DNA of 64,000 nucleotides from positions 1,348,320 through 1,412,319 of the forward strand of contig NZ_LT630004.1 of the NCBI RefSeq assembly GCF_900111815.1. Reading direction: 5' to 3'. The notes under the pieces are model-generated. The model searched no databases. It was given only the letters and a program-made list of their open reading frames with translations, and had not been told where the DNA came from. Of the stretch, positions 26,465 to 34,964 are shown piece after piece; within the stretch, counting starts at the first letter, position 1; every line of letters starts with the position of its first letter. The stretch is from Bacillus massilinigeriensis. GTDB lineage: Bacteria; Bacillota; Bacilli; Bacillales; Cytobacillaceae. The translations under genes were made by a program, and so were the position numbers.

Positions 26465-26596
26465 CTATTTTTGAAACTGATTGAGTACTAGATCTAACTT
26501 TGTACTGAGATTTATAGTAATATCATGTCCAAAACCATATAACAGGCCTGCCGAAATCATTTGTTGCCTTAAGGTTTCAATCTGATTCAAAAGCAT
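26465..26596 (-). CDS. Spo0E-like aspartyl-phosphate phosphatase (43 aa)
   Basis: A 43-residue protein matching the Spo0E family pattern: an N-terminal helix (LLNQIETLRQQMISAG), a short loop, then the signature S-x-x-L-D in LSTKLDLVLNQF. Members dephosphorylate Spo0A-P or other receivers and delay sporulation. AAGGGGGTT precedes the ATG at good spacing, and an extended -10 (TGCTAAAAT, near 26639-26634) lies about 40 nt upstream. Monocistronic. Confidence 0.85.
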   Translation of the reverse strand: MLLNQIETLRQQMISAGLLYGFGHDITINLSTKLDLVLNQFQK

Positions 26597-26819
26597 GATT
26601 AACCCCCTTATTACCGAATCAATCTTTACAATAATTTTAGCATATCATATTTGCTAGATTGCTAGATTATTTGAATATTTTCCAAATAAAATGAGTAAAA
26701 TAAGCACTTGCATAAAGGGGAGAGTTGTTCTTTATTTATAAATGGTACTTTAGAATTTGGGTATATACATTAAAGCAGGCATTGAAAACTATCGGAATGA
26801 ACAGCATTCAAAAAAATAG

Positions 26820-26870
26820 AGCAGCAGCTTTGTATCGACATTAATGTTTTCCTGATACAAAACTGCTGCT
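26820..26870 (-). terminator. Terminator of the VanW-family gene
   Basis: Long stem with arms 26820-26836 and 26854-26870 (AGCAGCAG against CTGCTGCT plus GATACAAA pairing), followed on the minus strand by TATTTTTTTG. Confidence 0.85.
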
Positions 26871-26871
26871 T

Positions 26872-27762
26872 TTATTTTTTCTTTACAATCCTATCAGAGG
26901 AAAATACTTGCACAATGACGTTTCCTGCAATAGTTTTCGCCCTGATGAGAACAGGCTGTTGATAATTATTGCGGAAGACGAAATCAGGACCTGCCCAACT
27001 TACTGCTGCATCTCTTCCTAGTGGTACATAGGGTACTTCCTTACTATGTTTGAAACGTCTGACTACTGTTAACCCTGAATTGTCAACAGCATTAAAGAGT
27101 GTTGATGAAACTTGGCAAATCCCTCCTCCAACTCCCTCACTCAATTCGCCCTTAATAATCACCGGAGCAGATTTATACCCTCTTGCGGGTGTTCTCTGAC
27201 CAACAACCTTATTGAAGGAAAAACTTTCACCAGGAAAGAGTACTTTGCTGTCGATAGCCTTAGCTGCAAGCTCGATATTATGTGATCTTTCCCTATTTCC
27301 AAGATTAAACCTCGTTGAATATTGTCCGATCAGTACAGAACGAATGTCATTTAATAATTCACTGTCTACTTTCGCATAAAGCGGTTTAACAGGGAGTTCA
27401 AAGCTGGATACTTCGGCCGAGTAAAAAGATTGAAGGAATGCTGATTTAAACATGAGATTATCAAGAACAGTACCATGTTGTTCAGGTACTATACTTTCGT
27501 TTTCGGCAAAATAAGCATTCTTGGGAGGTTTAAAGGCGTATTTTTCCATTTTTTTTGCTAGTTCTTCAATCTTCTCTTGATTTGCAAATGTTAGGCTGCT
27601 GGCAGGGAAAGTGAGTTCCTCCTTACTGACGATGGCAACAGTCTCATTCGCAAAGCGAATGGTAATAGAATCCGGCTCGATAAAAGGTGGGGTGGAAGCA
27701 GATGCTTCACCCGCTGCTGTGAATAAAAGTAATAAAAAGCATACTATCCGTGTATGTGCCAA
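26872..27762 (-). CDS. VanW family secreted/cell-envelope protein
   Basis: A 296-residue protein with a signal peptide (IVCFLLLLFTAAGEASA). The VanW domain occupies about 150-250: GESFSFNKVVGQRTPARGY and the hallmark GGGICQVSSTLFNAV with one cysteine. VanW proteins sit near glycopeptide-resistance or envelope genes; their biochemical role is unknown. This one lacks the G5 domain found in some relatives. The start is TTG at 27762 after GAGGTGATT. Confidence 0.88.
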   Translation of the reverse strand: MAHTRIVCFLLLLFTAAGEASASTPPFIEPDSITIRFANETVAIVSKEELTFPASSLTFANQEKIEELAKKMEKYAFKPPKNAYFAENESIVPEQHGTVLDNLMFKSAFLQSFYSAEVSSFELPVKPLYAKVDSELLNDIRSVLIGQYSTRFNLGNRERSHNIELAAKAIDSKVLFPGESFSFNKVVGQRTPARGYKSAPVIIKGELSEGVGGGICQVSSTLFNAVDNSGLTVVRRFKHSKEVPYVPLGRDAAVSWAGPDFVFRNNYQQPVLIRAKTIAGNVIVQVFSSDRIVKKK

Positions 27763-27863
27763 AAGAAATCACCTCTTTTTTAATATGAACCTTATAATAA
27801 ATTTCATGTGTAACATAAATGTAAAAAAAGCTTCCGTTTTTATCAGGAGTAGCATATAATCAT

Positions 27864-27888
27864 ACTGTATTAATCATATTAGTACACT
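27864..27888 (+). promoter_or_regulatory. YtrA-like operator and promoter of the GntR-ABC-ECF operon
   Basis: ACTGTA-N13-TACACT (27864-27888) differs by one base from the B. subtilis YtrA operator AGTGTA-N13-TACACT. It lies just downstream of TATAAT (27855-27860) and 24 nt before the GntR gene, as expected for autorepression. Confidence 0.65.
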
Positions 27889-27911
27889 TGATACAGATTG
27901 GGGTGAATTAG

Positions 27912-28301
27912 TTGTTCGAATTAGATTTAAGAAGTCGAAAGCCTATTTATGAGCAGCTGGTCGACAAGTTGAAGGAACTTATTATAAACGAAGTGTTTAA
28001 ACCGGATGAACAGCTCCCTTCTGTAAGAGCCCTTGCCCAGGATTTGACTATTAATCCAAATACAATTCAAAAAGCGTATAGAGAACTGGAAAATCAGGGG
28101 TTTATTTATTCTTTGAAAGGTAAGGGGAATTTTGTGAGCCAAAATAACGGAGTCATGGACACACAAAAAATCGATCTTGTACTGAATGAATTAGAAAAGC
28201 TTATACAGGAAGCATTCTATCTTGGTGTAAAGCCTAGTGATTTAATAGCGGTAATCGAGAAGCTAAAAGCTCCGAAGGGAGGGGATGAATATTATGATTA
28301 A
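27912..28301 (+). CDS. GntR family repressor, YtrA subfamily
   Basis: A 129-residue regulator with the winged helix LPSVRALAQDLTINPNTIQKAYRELENQGFI typical of YtrA-type GntR proteins, including RSRKPIYEQLVDKLKELI at the N-terminus. The short C-terminal tail has no ligand domain, which is a mark of the YtrA group. The start is TTG at 27912 after GGGGTGA. It overlaps the ATPase gene by 8 nt. It most likely represses its own operon until cell-wall antibiotic stress. Confidence 0.88.
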   Translation: MFELDLRSRKPIYEQLVDKLKELIINEVFKPDEQLPSVRALAQDLTINPNTIQKAYRELENQGFIYSLKGKGNFVSQNNGVMDTQKIDLVLNELEKLIQEAFYLGVKPSDLIAVIEKLKAPKGGDEYYD

Positions 28302-29196
28302 AATGGAAAGGATACAAAAGGGTTTTGGTAAGGAGATTGCCCTTTCCAATGTTAGTTTGAATATTGAAAAGGGCTCGATTTATGGATTAATTGGTTCAAA
28401 TGGTGCAGGAAAAACAACTGTCATGAAGCTTTTAGCTGGTATTTATAATCAGGATGCTGGTGAAGTGACGGTGGATGCTCAAGCTGTTTATGAAAACGTG
28501 GAATTAAAGCAGCGAATGTTTTATATTCCTGACATTCCAGTATTTTTTACCCAATATACAATTGCCCAAATGGCCTCGTTTTATCATAGCCTTTATCCTA
28601 ATTGGTCAGAAAAAAGATTCATCCTGTTAGTGGAATCGTTTAATTTTGATCTTAATAAAAAACTGCATACCTTTTCGAAAGGCTGGCAAAGACAAGCAGC
28701 TTTTATTCTTGCCCTTTCCTCCCAGCCTGAAATTTTAATATTGGATGAACCAATGGATGGATTGGATCCTGTCGTTAGGAAAAAAATAAAAAATCTTCTC
28801 GTTTCAGACGTAGCTGAAAGGGGAATGACCATTTTAATATCCTCGCATAATCTTAAGGAAATTGAAGATATTTGCGATACGGTCGGCATTCTTCACAAGG
28901 GAGAAATCATTCTTCAAAAAGAACTTGATGAATTAAAGTCTGATATTCATAAAATCCAGGTTGCTTATAAAGGAGTATTGCCTAGTGGATTATTTAAAAA
29001 TCTAACGCTTGTACATACTGAAAAGCGCGGAAGCATTCTCTTGTGCATCGTTAGAGGAGAGGAAGAAGCGATTTTTAAAGCTGTAAGAGAAACCAATCCG
29101 CTTATTTTTGATATCCTGCCCTTGACTCTCGAAGAAATATTTATTTATGAAATGGGGGATATCGGCTATGCCATTGAAAACGTCATCACTAAATAA
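28294..29196 (+). CDS. ABC transporter ATP-binding protein, YtrB-like
   Basis: A 300-residue ATPase. Walker A is GSNGAGKTT, the signature is FSKGWQRQ (a degenerate LSGGQ), Walker B is ILILDEPMDGLDP, and the H-loop is ISSHNLKE. The modified signature is usual in YtrB-like and other GntR-linked ABC proteins. The ATG at 28294 is chosen (GGGAGGGG at 9 nt); 28285 abuts the ribosome binding site. The end overlaps the permease gene by 29 nt. Confidence 0.88.
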   Translation: MIKMERIQKGFGKEIALSNVSLNIEKGSIYGLIGSNGAGKTTVMKLLAGIYNQDAGEVTVDAQAVYENVELKQRMFYIPDIPVFFTQYTIAQMASFYHSLYPNWSEKRFILLVESFNFDLNKKLHTFSKGWQRQAAFILALSSQPEILILDEPMDGLDPVVRKKIKNLLVSDVAERGMTILISSHNLKEIEDICDTVGILHKGEIILQKELDELKSDIHKIQVAYKGVLPSGLFKNLTLVHTEKRGSILLCIVRGEEEAIFKAVRETNPLIFDILPLTLEEIFIYEMGDIGYAIENVITK

Positions 29197-31138
29197 AGAG
29201 CTATTGATGAAAATAGCTCGAAATGTTTGCTGGCTTTCTGTTATTTATTTTCTAGGTCTTTTGTTTGCACTTCCATTCAGAATAAGCAATCAATATAATG
29301 AATTGATTCGATATCGTGCAATGAAGGAAGAAATCCACAGCCTATTCTATTTTGATTTTTTAATACAAAATGTTTTGATGGTAACTATTCCGATTTTAGT
29401 GGCAGTATTTCTTTTTAGGTTCCTTCATGTACGAAACGCTGCTGATATGATGCATAGCATGCCACTGAAAAGGCAGACGTTATTTCATTATCATGTTTTA
29501 ACTGGGTTTATGTTCCTAGTTCTCCCGGTTTTATTCATTTCGCTTATTTTACTTGTTCTGTATGGAGCAATGGATTTAGAGTTATTATTTCCAATGAAGT
29601 ATATTGTCACATGGGCAGGATATACAATTTTGTTTAACACTCTTTTTTACATGGTTGGCGTATTTATTGCAATGCTTACTGGGATTTCTGTTTTTCATGC
29701 CATACTAACGTATATTTTGCTTATTCTTCCGACAGGGCTGGCTCTTCTTATTGTGGAGAACCTACGACTACTGCAGTACGGATTTCCTAGTGATTACTTG
29801 ATAACAAGCAATCTAGAGACATTATCTCCATTGTTATCTGCATTTATGATGGATGATAAGGGCATCAGCCTAAGAGCTATTGTTATTTTTGCGATCATCC
29901 CTGTTATTCTATATGGATTGTCCCTGTACTTATATCAAAAGAGAAAGACCGAGGTTGCTTCTGAAGCAATTGCATTCAAAAGCATTCAATATGTTTTTAA
30001 ATATGGAGCCACGCTATGTGCGATGCTTTTATGTGGAATTTACTTCAGTGAAATTCAAAACAGCGCAACAGGCTGGACAGTTTTTGGCTATGTAGCGGGC
30101 GCAGCTCTGGGATATTTCATTTCTGAAATGATTCTCCGTAAAACATGGCGAGTGTCTAGAACATATAAAGGTCTATTAGGTTATGGATTAATTATCGCTG
30201 CTCTTATATCCGTTTTGAATATCACAGGATTGTATGAAAAAAATATCCCTGTTGCTAGTGAAGTCGATGAAGTGCTTTTCACCGATAATTTGGATTATGT
30301 GATGGGATATTATTCGGAAGATCAAGAAGTGTTTCCTCCTTCTCCTGTGAAGGGAAAGGAATTAATTGAACAGATTACTAAATTGCATAATCAGATTGTA
30401 AAAGACAAAAAGATTAACTTAGAGAATAATAATGACGAGACTGTGACACTATTTTTTAAGTATAAGTTAAAAGATGGAAGCAAAGTCATTAGGAGCTACT
30501 CCGTCAATGAACGTCTTTATGAGGACATGCTGAAACCAGTACAGAGCTCAGTTGAATATAAACTAGCAACAAATGCAGTCTTTAAGTATAGCCCTAAAAA
30601 AATTAATCGCCTTGAGATTGGCCATTATTATCCTGTTGGTAATAGCTTAATGATTACAAATAAGGAAGATATCTCATCCGCTTTTAAAGCGCTTAAAAAA
30701 GATATATTGGAAGAAAGCTATGAAGAAGGCAAGTATTTTTCTAATAGGGGTTTTCATGTTAATGTTGTGCTTAAAAAGGAAAACAGTTTGGATGTGGAAT
30801 TCAAGCCTTCCTATAGGCACTTCCAAAAATGGATACAGGAAAAAGGAATGGGGAATATCGGAACGGTTAATACAAAAGATGTTGCCTACATAATCATCGG
30901 AGATAAAAAGATTGTAGATTATGAAATGGAAAAACAGGTAGAGGAAAAATTAAATAAAGTGGGTTCGTCTGTAAAAATAAAGGATAAAGAATTGATTGAT
31001 TTGGCGCTGAAAAACGCTTCTGGTTTAGCGCAACGCTATACTGCCGTAGTTACATATAAAGGCGGCATCTATCAAGAAGTACTGTATTTTGACGGGGCAC
31101 ATTTACCGAATGAGATTAAAGATAAGATGAAGAAATAA
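29168..31138 (+). CDS. ABC transporter permease with large extracytoplasmic domain (YtrC/D-like)
   Basis: A 656-residue protein with about nine membrane helices in the first 360 residues (for example VCWLSVIYFLGLLFALPF and GLLGYGLIIAALISVLNI). A soluble domain of about 290 residues follows, starting near EVDEVLFTDNLDYVMGYY. The family is that of multi-helix permeases paired with YtrB ATPases (DUF6449-type tail). The tail probably faces outside and could sense a ligand. The ATG at 29168 follows GGGGG at 9 nt. It sits directly upstream of an ECF sigma factor gene. Confidence 0.78.
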   Translation: MPLKTSSLNKELLMKIARNVCWLSVIYFLGLLFALPFRISNQYNELIRYRAMKEEIHSLFYFDFLIQNVLMVTIPILVAVFLFRFLHVRNAADMMHSMPLKRQTLFHYHVLTGFMFLVLPVLFISLILLVLYGAMDLELLFPMKYIVTWAGYTILFNTLFYMVGVFIAMLTGISVFHAILTYILLILPTGLALLIVENLRLLQYGFPSDYLITSNLETLSPLLSAFMMDDKGISLRAIVIFAIIPVILYGLSLYLYQKRKTEVASEAIAFKSIQYVFKYGATLCAMLLCGIYFSEIQNSATGWTVFGYVAGAALGYFISEMILRKTWRVSRTYKGLLGYGLIIAALISVLNITGLYEKNIPVASEVDEVLFTDNLDYVMGYYSEDQEVFPPSPVKGKELIEQITKLHNQIVKDKKINLENNNDETVTLFFKYKLKDGSKVIRSYSVNERLYEDMLKPVQSSVEYKLATNAVFKYSPKKINRLEIGHYYPVGNSLMITNKEDISSAFKALKKDILEESYEEGKYFSNRGFHVNVVLKKENSLDVEFKPSYRHFQKWIQEKGMGNIGTVNTKDVAYIIIGDKKIVDYEMEKQVEEKLNKVGSSVKIKDKELIDLALKNASGLAQRYTAVVTYKGGIYQEVLYFDGAHLPNEIKDKMKK

Positions 31139-31151
31139 TGGAGTGGGGAGC

Positions 31152-31673
31152 ATGAAAGAAGTTGACTTTAATGATATGTATAAAACTTACTATAAACGAC
31201 TGCATTATTTAGCTTATTCGATTACGAGAGATAGCCACCTTGCAGAAGATGTCGTTCAAGAGACCTTTATTAAAGCATTCAGAAAAAGTGAAACGATTGA
31301 AAGTACGGAAAAAATAGGGGCTTGGCTAACTGTAATAGCAGGCCGAACTGCAATAGATTTCCTTCGTTCAGAAAAGCGAAAGCAATGGCTGCCTTCTGAT
31401 CAAACAATGATGGAACAAATGATGTTTGAGGTGAAAAGCGGGATGACGACAGAGGAGGAAGTTGACATTTTGCTTTTCAAAGAGGCATTGAACAGATCGG
31501 TAGTCACTCTTTCAGCGGAATACCAGCAGGTTCTTATCATGAAATTGCAGTTTGGACTTCAGGAAAAAGAAATAGCAAATCTCTTGAAATTAAATTCAGC
31601 AACGGTTAAATCACGATTGCATCGTGCTAGAAAGCAGTTGAGACGTAATATTGCTGATAAAGAAACAGCATAG
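31152..31673 (+). CDS. ECF-type RNA polymerase sigma factor
   Basis: A 173-residue sigma-70 family member with region 2 (ITRDSHLAEDVVQETFIKAFRK) and region 4 (LQEKEIANLLKLNSATVKSRLHRARKQL). Region 3 is absent, as in ECF factors. It is the last gene of the GntR-ABC operon, 13 nt after the permease. No anti-sigma gene follows; only a 13-codon ORF and a strong terminator do. The ATG at 31152 is preferred, with GGAG 8 nt upstream. Confidence 0.9.
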   Translation: MKEVDFNDMYKTYYKRLHYLAYSITRDSHLAEDVVQETFIKAFRKSETIESTEKIGAWLTVIAGRTAIDFLRSEKRKQWLPSDQTMMEQMMFEVKSGMTTEEEVDILLFKEALNRSVVTLSAEYQQVLIMKLQFGLQEKEIANLLKLNSATVKSRLHRARKQLRRNIADKETA

Positions 31674-31706
31674 CGATGATTAGCAAAGTTGAAGAATTTA
31701 TTAAAG

Positions 31707-31749
31707 AAAAGGTTCCTTGAATCCTTACTCCGGATTCAAGGAACCTTTT
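31707..31749 (+). terminator. Terminator of the GntR-ABC-ECF operon
   Basis: Perfect 18-bp stem (arms 31707-31724 and 31732-31749) with a 7-nt loop, ending in TTTTC. Confidence 0.92.
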
Positions 31750-31752
31750 CAT

Positions 31753-31866
31753 TTAACTAATATTGCCGACACGTTTCAGTTTAACTCCACAGTTACACAT
31801 CGTACTGTGTTTAAGTTGTTTTATTTTTGAATGGCATCGTTCGCATATTTTTGCGGTTTGATTCAT
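31753..31866 (-). CDS. Small zinc-ribbon-like protein (37 aa)
   Basis: A 37-residue basic protein with CERC (residues 8-11) and CNC (24-26) separated by 12 residues, a plausible zinc knuckle. It starts MNQTAKICERCHSKIK and ends KRVGNIS. GGGAGTGA lies 8 nt before the ATG. No named family is recognised. It converges on the ECF operon and may share its terminator. Confidence 0.55.
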   Translation of the reverse strand: MNQTAKICERCHSKIKQLKHSTMCNCGVKLKRVGNIS

Positions 31867-32012
31867 GGAAATCACTCCCATATCTTGATTGCATGCATGA
31901 ATATAATACTTATTATATGTGATTTTTAATAAAAGTAAATACTAAATTAAAATTATTTTAATTTAGTATTTGTATTTACCCATAGTTAGCATCGAGAGAG
32001 GGTGCATTAAAA

Positions 32013-32047
32013 GTAGACGGCAGCCTTGATGAAAGACTGCCGTCTAC
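32013..32047 (-). terminator. Terminator of the PAP2 gene
   Basis: Perfect 11-bp stem GTAGACGGCAG / CTGCCGTCTAC with a 13-nt loop, then TTTTAATG on the minus strand. Confidence 0.85.
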
Positions 32048-32049
32048 GA

Positions 32050-32694
32050 TTATTTTTTTACAATAATTGTCTTGGACTTGTGCGGCAAGTATATAGTAAT
32101 TAACTCGAAAACGAGACCATAGACAAAGGTCGTCAGAAACATGGAACCGAACATATCCAGAATGTAATGTTGCTTGACAAAAAGTGTTGAAATGATAATC
32201 AATGAGCCTGTAGATGGAATGAATAAGGAATGAAATACAGATTTATTTTTAATATGAATGGAACCTAGCATAATTGCAAATGTAGTGAGAACATGAATGC
32301 TAGGAAAGCAATTGAACGGCTGATCATGCTGGTAAATCATTCCGACCAAGTCGATAAGCAGCCCGTCGCCATGGAGTGCAGGTCTCGGAACTGTTGTTTG
32401 AAAAAAGAAATAAATGAGAAAACAGACTAATTCACCAATGAAGATTACTGTCAGAGTCTGAATATAGACTTTCGTATCTTTAAAACAAAAATAAACAAGA
32501 TACCCTACAATAAAGACATACCAAAAAATGTACGGTAGGATAAAAGCCGGTATAAAGGGAATGCCTGCGTCTACTTTTGTTGAAAGAACGACCGCATCCC
32601 GAGGATTATTGTTTAAAAGTTTATAGATTCCGCCAAGTGCGGGCATAACGAGGAGAAAAAGCAAAAAGGGAGCTCTTTGCAGTTTATCTCTCAT
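32050..32694 (-). CDS. PAP2 superfamily membrane phosphatase
   Basis: A 214-residue protein with about six helices. The PAP2 motifs visible are TTVPRPAL (motif 1 region), CFPSIHVLTTFAIML (motif 2 with the catalytic His) and KQHYILDMFGS (motif 3). Such enzymes remove phosphate from lipid phosphates at the outer face of the membrane; the substrate is unknown. GGGAGGGAG precedes the ATG. Confidence 0.82.
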   Translation of the reverse strand: MRDKLQRAPFLLFLLVMPALGGIYKLLNNNPRDAVVLSTKVDAGIPFIPAFILPYIFWYVFIVGYLVYFCFKDTKVYIQTLTVIFIGELVCFLIYFFFQTTVPRPALHGDGLLIDLVGMIYQHDQPFNCFPSIHVLTTFAIMLGSIHIKNKSVFHSLFIPSTGSLIIISTLFVKQHYILDMFGSMFLTTFVYGLVFELITIYLPHKSKTIIVKK

Positions 32695-33040
32695 TTTTTC
32701 TCCCTCCCTCTCAAGGTAGCTTGATACTTAAATACCACCTTAAATAAAAATTAATCATTTGATTTGCTTATGCAAGAAAAGTAGTGATGAAAAATAAGTA
32801 ATATGTACATGTCTTTTAAACTATTATAATCTGAAGAACTTAGTTTGTCTGTATGACATTTGTAATACTCAGCATGTTTTTGAATAAATTAGTAGAAGAA
32901 AAAATGGAAAGGTTTTCGAACGTATAACTCTTTCAAGAATTAAGACGAAAAGAAACAACATCAAGTTACACCAAAAGATAAAATTATTCACCACCCTAAA
33001 GCGTGCCTGACCCCCAGTGCGGTGATGCGGTAAACAGAAA
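32695..33040. other. Intergenic region with one GC-rich repeat-like segment
   Basis: No gene is seen. The segment at about 33001-33032 (GCGTGCCTGACCCCCAGTGC and following) is far more GC-rich than its surroundings and resembles the GTGCCTGACCCC-type intergenic repeat fragments seen in many Bacillus genomes. I could not check its copy number. Confidence 0.35.
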
Positions 33041-33070
33041 AAAGCAGAACCAGCTTGCTGGTTCTGCTTT
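33041..33070 (-). terminator. Terminator of hrtBA
   Basis: Perfect 14-bp inverted repeat AAAGCAGAACCAGC / GCTGGTTCTGCTTT located just past the hrtA stop, with TTTTCTG on the minus strand. Confidence 0.85.
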
Positions 33071-33073
33071 GAT

Positions 33074-33763
33074 TTACGCTTCTTTTGCCAGTTCTGTCAG
33101 TTGACCATCTTCTATACTAATGACTCTATCGCAAAGGTCAAGCATACGCTTATCGTGTGTTACCATGATGGCAGCCTTTTGACTTAGCTTTACTTCTTCG
33201 GCAATCATTTTGACAACCATGCGTCCTCTCTCTGAATCCAAGCTTGCTGTCGGTTCGTCAGCGAGAATGATTTCCGGGTTATTCATCCACGCACGTGCGA
33301 TGGCAACACGCTGCTTTTCTCCTCCCGAAAGATGTTCAGGATATTGATCCGCACGATGTGCTAATCCAAGCCGTTTTAGAAGGACAGCTGCTTTTTCTTC
33401 ATCCTCTCTTGTCTGCCTCCCAGCTAGCTTAGAAATAAGAAGCAATTGCTCTTTGACAGTCAGATAAGGGATCAGGTTTGCTGACTGGAAAATAAATCCA
33501 ATATTCTCCATCCTCACTTTATTGAGCTTCTTCTCAGAAAGTTTATTAATTTCTTTATCAGCGATGATGATTCGTCCTTCTGTTGGACTTAATAATGCCC
33601 CAGCAATGGAAAGAAAGGTGCTTTTACCTGACCCGGAAGGTCCGACGATCGCAACCAATTCACCGGTTGCAACTTTCAACGATACGGAATCTAGTACTTT
33701 GATAGAACTGTCTCCATCTCCATATACCTTGCTGATATTTTCTAATTCCAATTTGTATCCCAT
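33074..33763 (-). CDS. hrtA: Heme efflux ABC transporter ATP-binding protein HrtA
   Basis: A 229-residue MacB-type ATPase: Walker A GPSGSGKST, signature LSGGEKQRVAIARAW, Walker B ILADEPTASLDSERG, and H-loop VTHDKRM. The preceding hrtB stop overlaps its ATG (TAATG). With HrtB it relieves heme toxicity. The HrtA assignment rests on the linked HssRS pair and on the HssR operator upstream; sequence alone would only give a lipoprotein/macrolide-type ATPase. Confidence 0.85.
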   Translation of the reverse strand: MGYKLELENISKVYGDGDSSIKVLDSVSLKVATGELVAIVGPSGSGKSTFLSIAGALLSPTEGRIIIADKEINKLSEKKLNKVRMENIGFIFQSANLIPYLTVKEQLLLISKLAGRQTREDEEKAAVLLKRLGLAHRADQYPEHLSGGEKQRVAIARAWMNNPEIILADEPTASLDSERGRMVVKMIAEEVKLSQKAAIMVTHDKRMLDLCDRVISIEDGQLTELAKEA

Positions 33764-34863
33764 TATACAGCCCTCCCAATTGCATCAATTGCATCCACTT
33801 TGGCAACACGGTATAGCGACAATGCTGCTCCTCCTAGTGAGACGATAATAAATAAGAGAGAGCAGATTGCAATCACTTCTGGTGTAAGTACAAAAGGCAT
33901 GCTATCAGGCATGATTTGGCTCAACCCATAAGTAATAGAAATGCTGATGATAAGGCTGACAATCGTCAGGACAGCCACCTGAGAAACAATATTTGCGGAA
34001 AGATAGCTTGTTTTAGCGCCAATTGCTTTTAAAACGCCAAACTGATTGATTTTCTGCAATGTAATGACATAGAAGAATACCGCAAGAACGATGGCGGAAA
34101 TAAGGAAGAGAAAGACAATCATCATCATCAAGGAGCTTTGTTCCTGCGAATAGCCAGGTATTCCTTGCAATGCTTCCTTAGTTGTCAGGACATTGACACC
34201 CTTCATTTCTTTTTCGACAGCTTTTATTGTTTTATCTGTACCCTTCAATGCAATTGCTGTAACAGAAGATTGTTCTTGTCCTATGCTCTTCTGCAGGTCT
34301 TTCCAAGCATTGAAATTTACATACACAACTGGTGTGTGGCTAAAAGAAACACCTTCAGTAAAACCTTTAATCATAAAAGTTTTTCCAGATGCCTGATCTT
34401 TTATTTCTGAGCCGATTTTCAAACCTTCTTGTTTAAGAGCAGCATCTGCAATCACTTCATCTTTGCCTGTTTTCGAAATGCTTTTTCCTTCAATTAGGCT
34501 AGGGGAGAGGAACCCATTTGGATCTACTGCGAAAAATGTAACATCTACTTTTTTATCTGTATCGATTTTTTCTACCGTAGACATTCGGACGCCGAGATCC
34601 TCTGTGTTATCATCACCTGCAACCTCTTTTGCCTGCAATAATTGTTTTTCATCTAGTTCTGATTTGCTAATCTGATTGTCGGAATCCTTTTGCAGCACTA
34701 AGTAATCTGCGTTCATATTTTGGATAGCCGAAGCATTATCAGAAGCTAGTCCGTTTGCAAGTCCTGTAACGAAGAGGACGAGCAAGGAGATCAGCACCAT
34801 TATCAACCCAATTAAGGAATACCTTAGCTTAGCATGCCTGATTTCACGCAATGCGAGAAACAT
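33763..34863 (-). CDS. hrtB: Heme efflux ABC transporter permease HrtB
   Basis: A 366-residue FtsX/MacB-type permease. One N-terminal helix (SLIGLIMVLISLLVLFVTG) is followed by an extracellular domain of about 200 residues and three C-terminal helices. The KINQFGVLKAIGAKTSYL loop is a family hallmark. The ATG at 34863 has GGAG 8 nt upstream; a GTG at 34872 is in frame. It is transcribed before hrtA, the reverse of the S. aureus hrtAB order. Confidence 0.85.
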   Translation of the reverse strand: MFLALREIRHAKLRYSLIGLIMVLISLLVLFVTGLANGLASDNASAIQNMNADYLVLQKDSDNQISKSELDEKQLLQAKEVAGDDNTEDLGVRMSTVEKIDTDKKVDVTFFAVDPNGFLSPSLIEGKSISKTGKDEVIADAALKQEGLKIGSEIKDQASGKTFMIKGFTEGVSFSHTPVVYVNFNAWKDLQKSIGQEQSSVTAIALKGTDKTIKAVEKEMKGVNVLTTKEALQGIPGYSQEQSSLMMMIVFLFLISAIVLAVFFYVITLQKINQFGVLKAIGAKTSYLSANIVSQVAVLTIVSLIISISITYGLSQIMPDSMPFVLTPEVIAICSLLFIIVSLGGAALSLYRVAKVDAIDAIGRAV

Positions 34864-34925
34864 ATAATCCACTCCATTCTAATTGAAGATTGTAAGCGAA
34901 TATCTTTTCGCTTAACTCTTGTCCA

Positions 34926-34958
34926 ATTATAAGAATGGAATATGAACAGAATATGAAC
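34926..34958 (-). promoter_or_regulatory. HssR operator and promoter of hrtBA
   Basis: On the minus strand GTTCATATT-N2-GTTCATATT (34958-34939) exactly matches the HssR direct repeat described for S. aureus hrtAB. TATAAT follows at 34931-34926. It lies between the hssS stop and the hrtB start. Confidence 0.9.
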
Positions 34959-34964
34959 AAGGGT

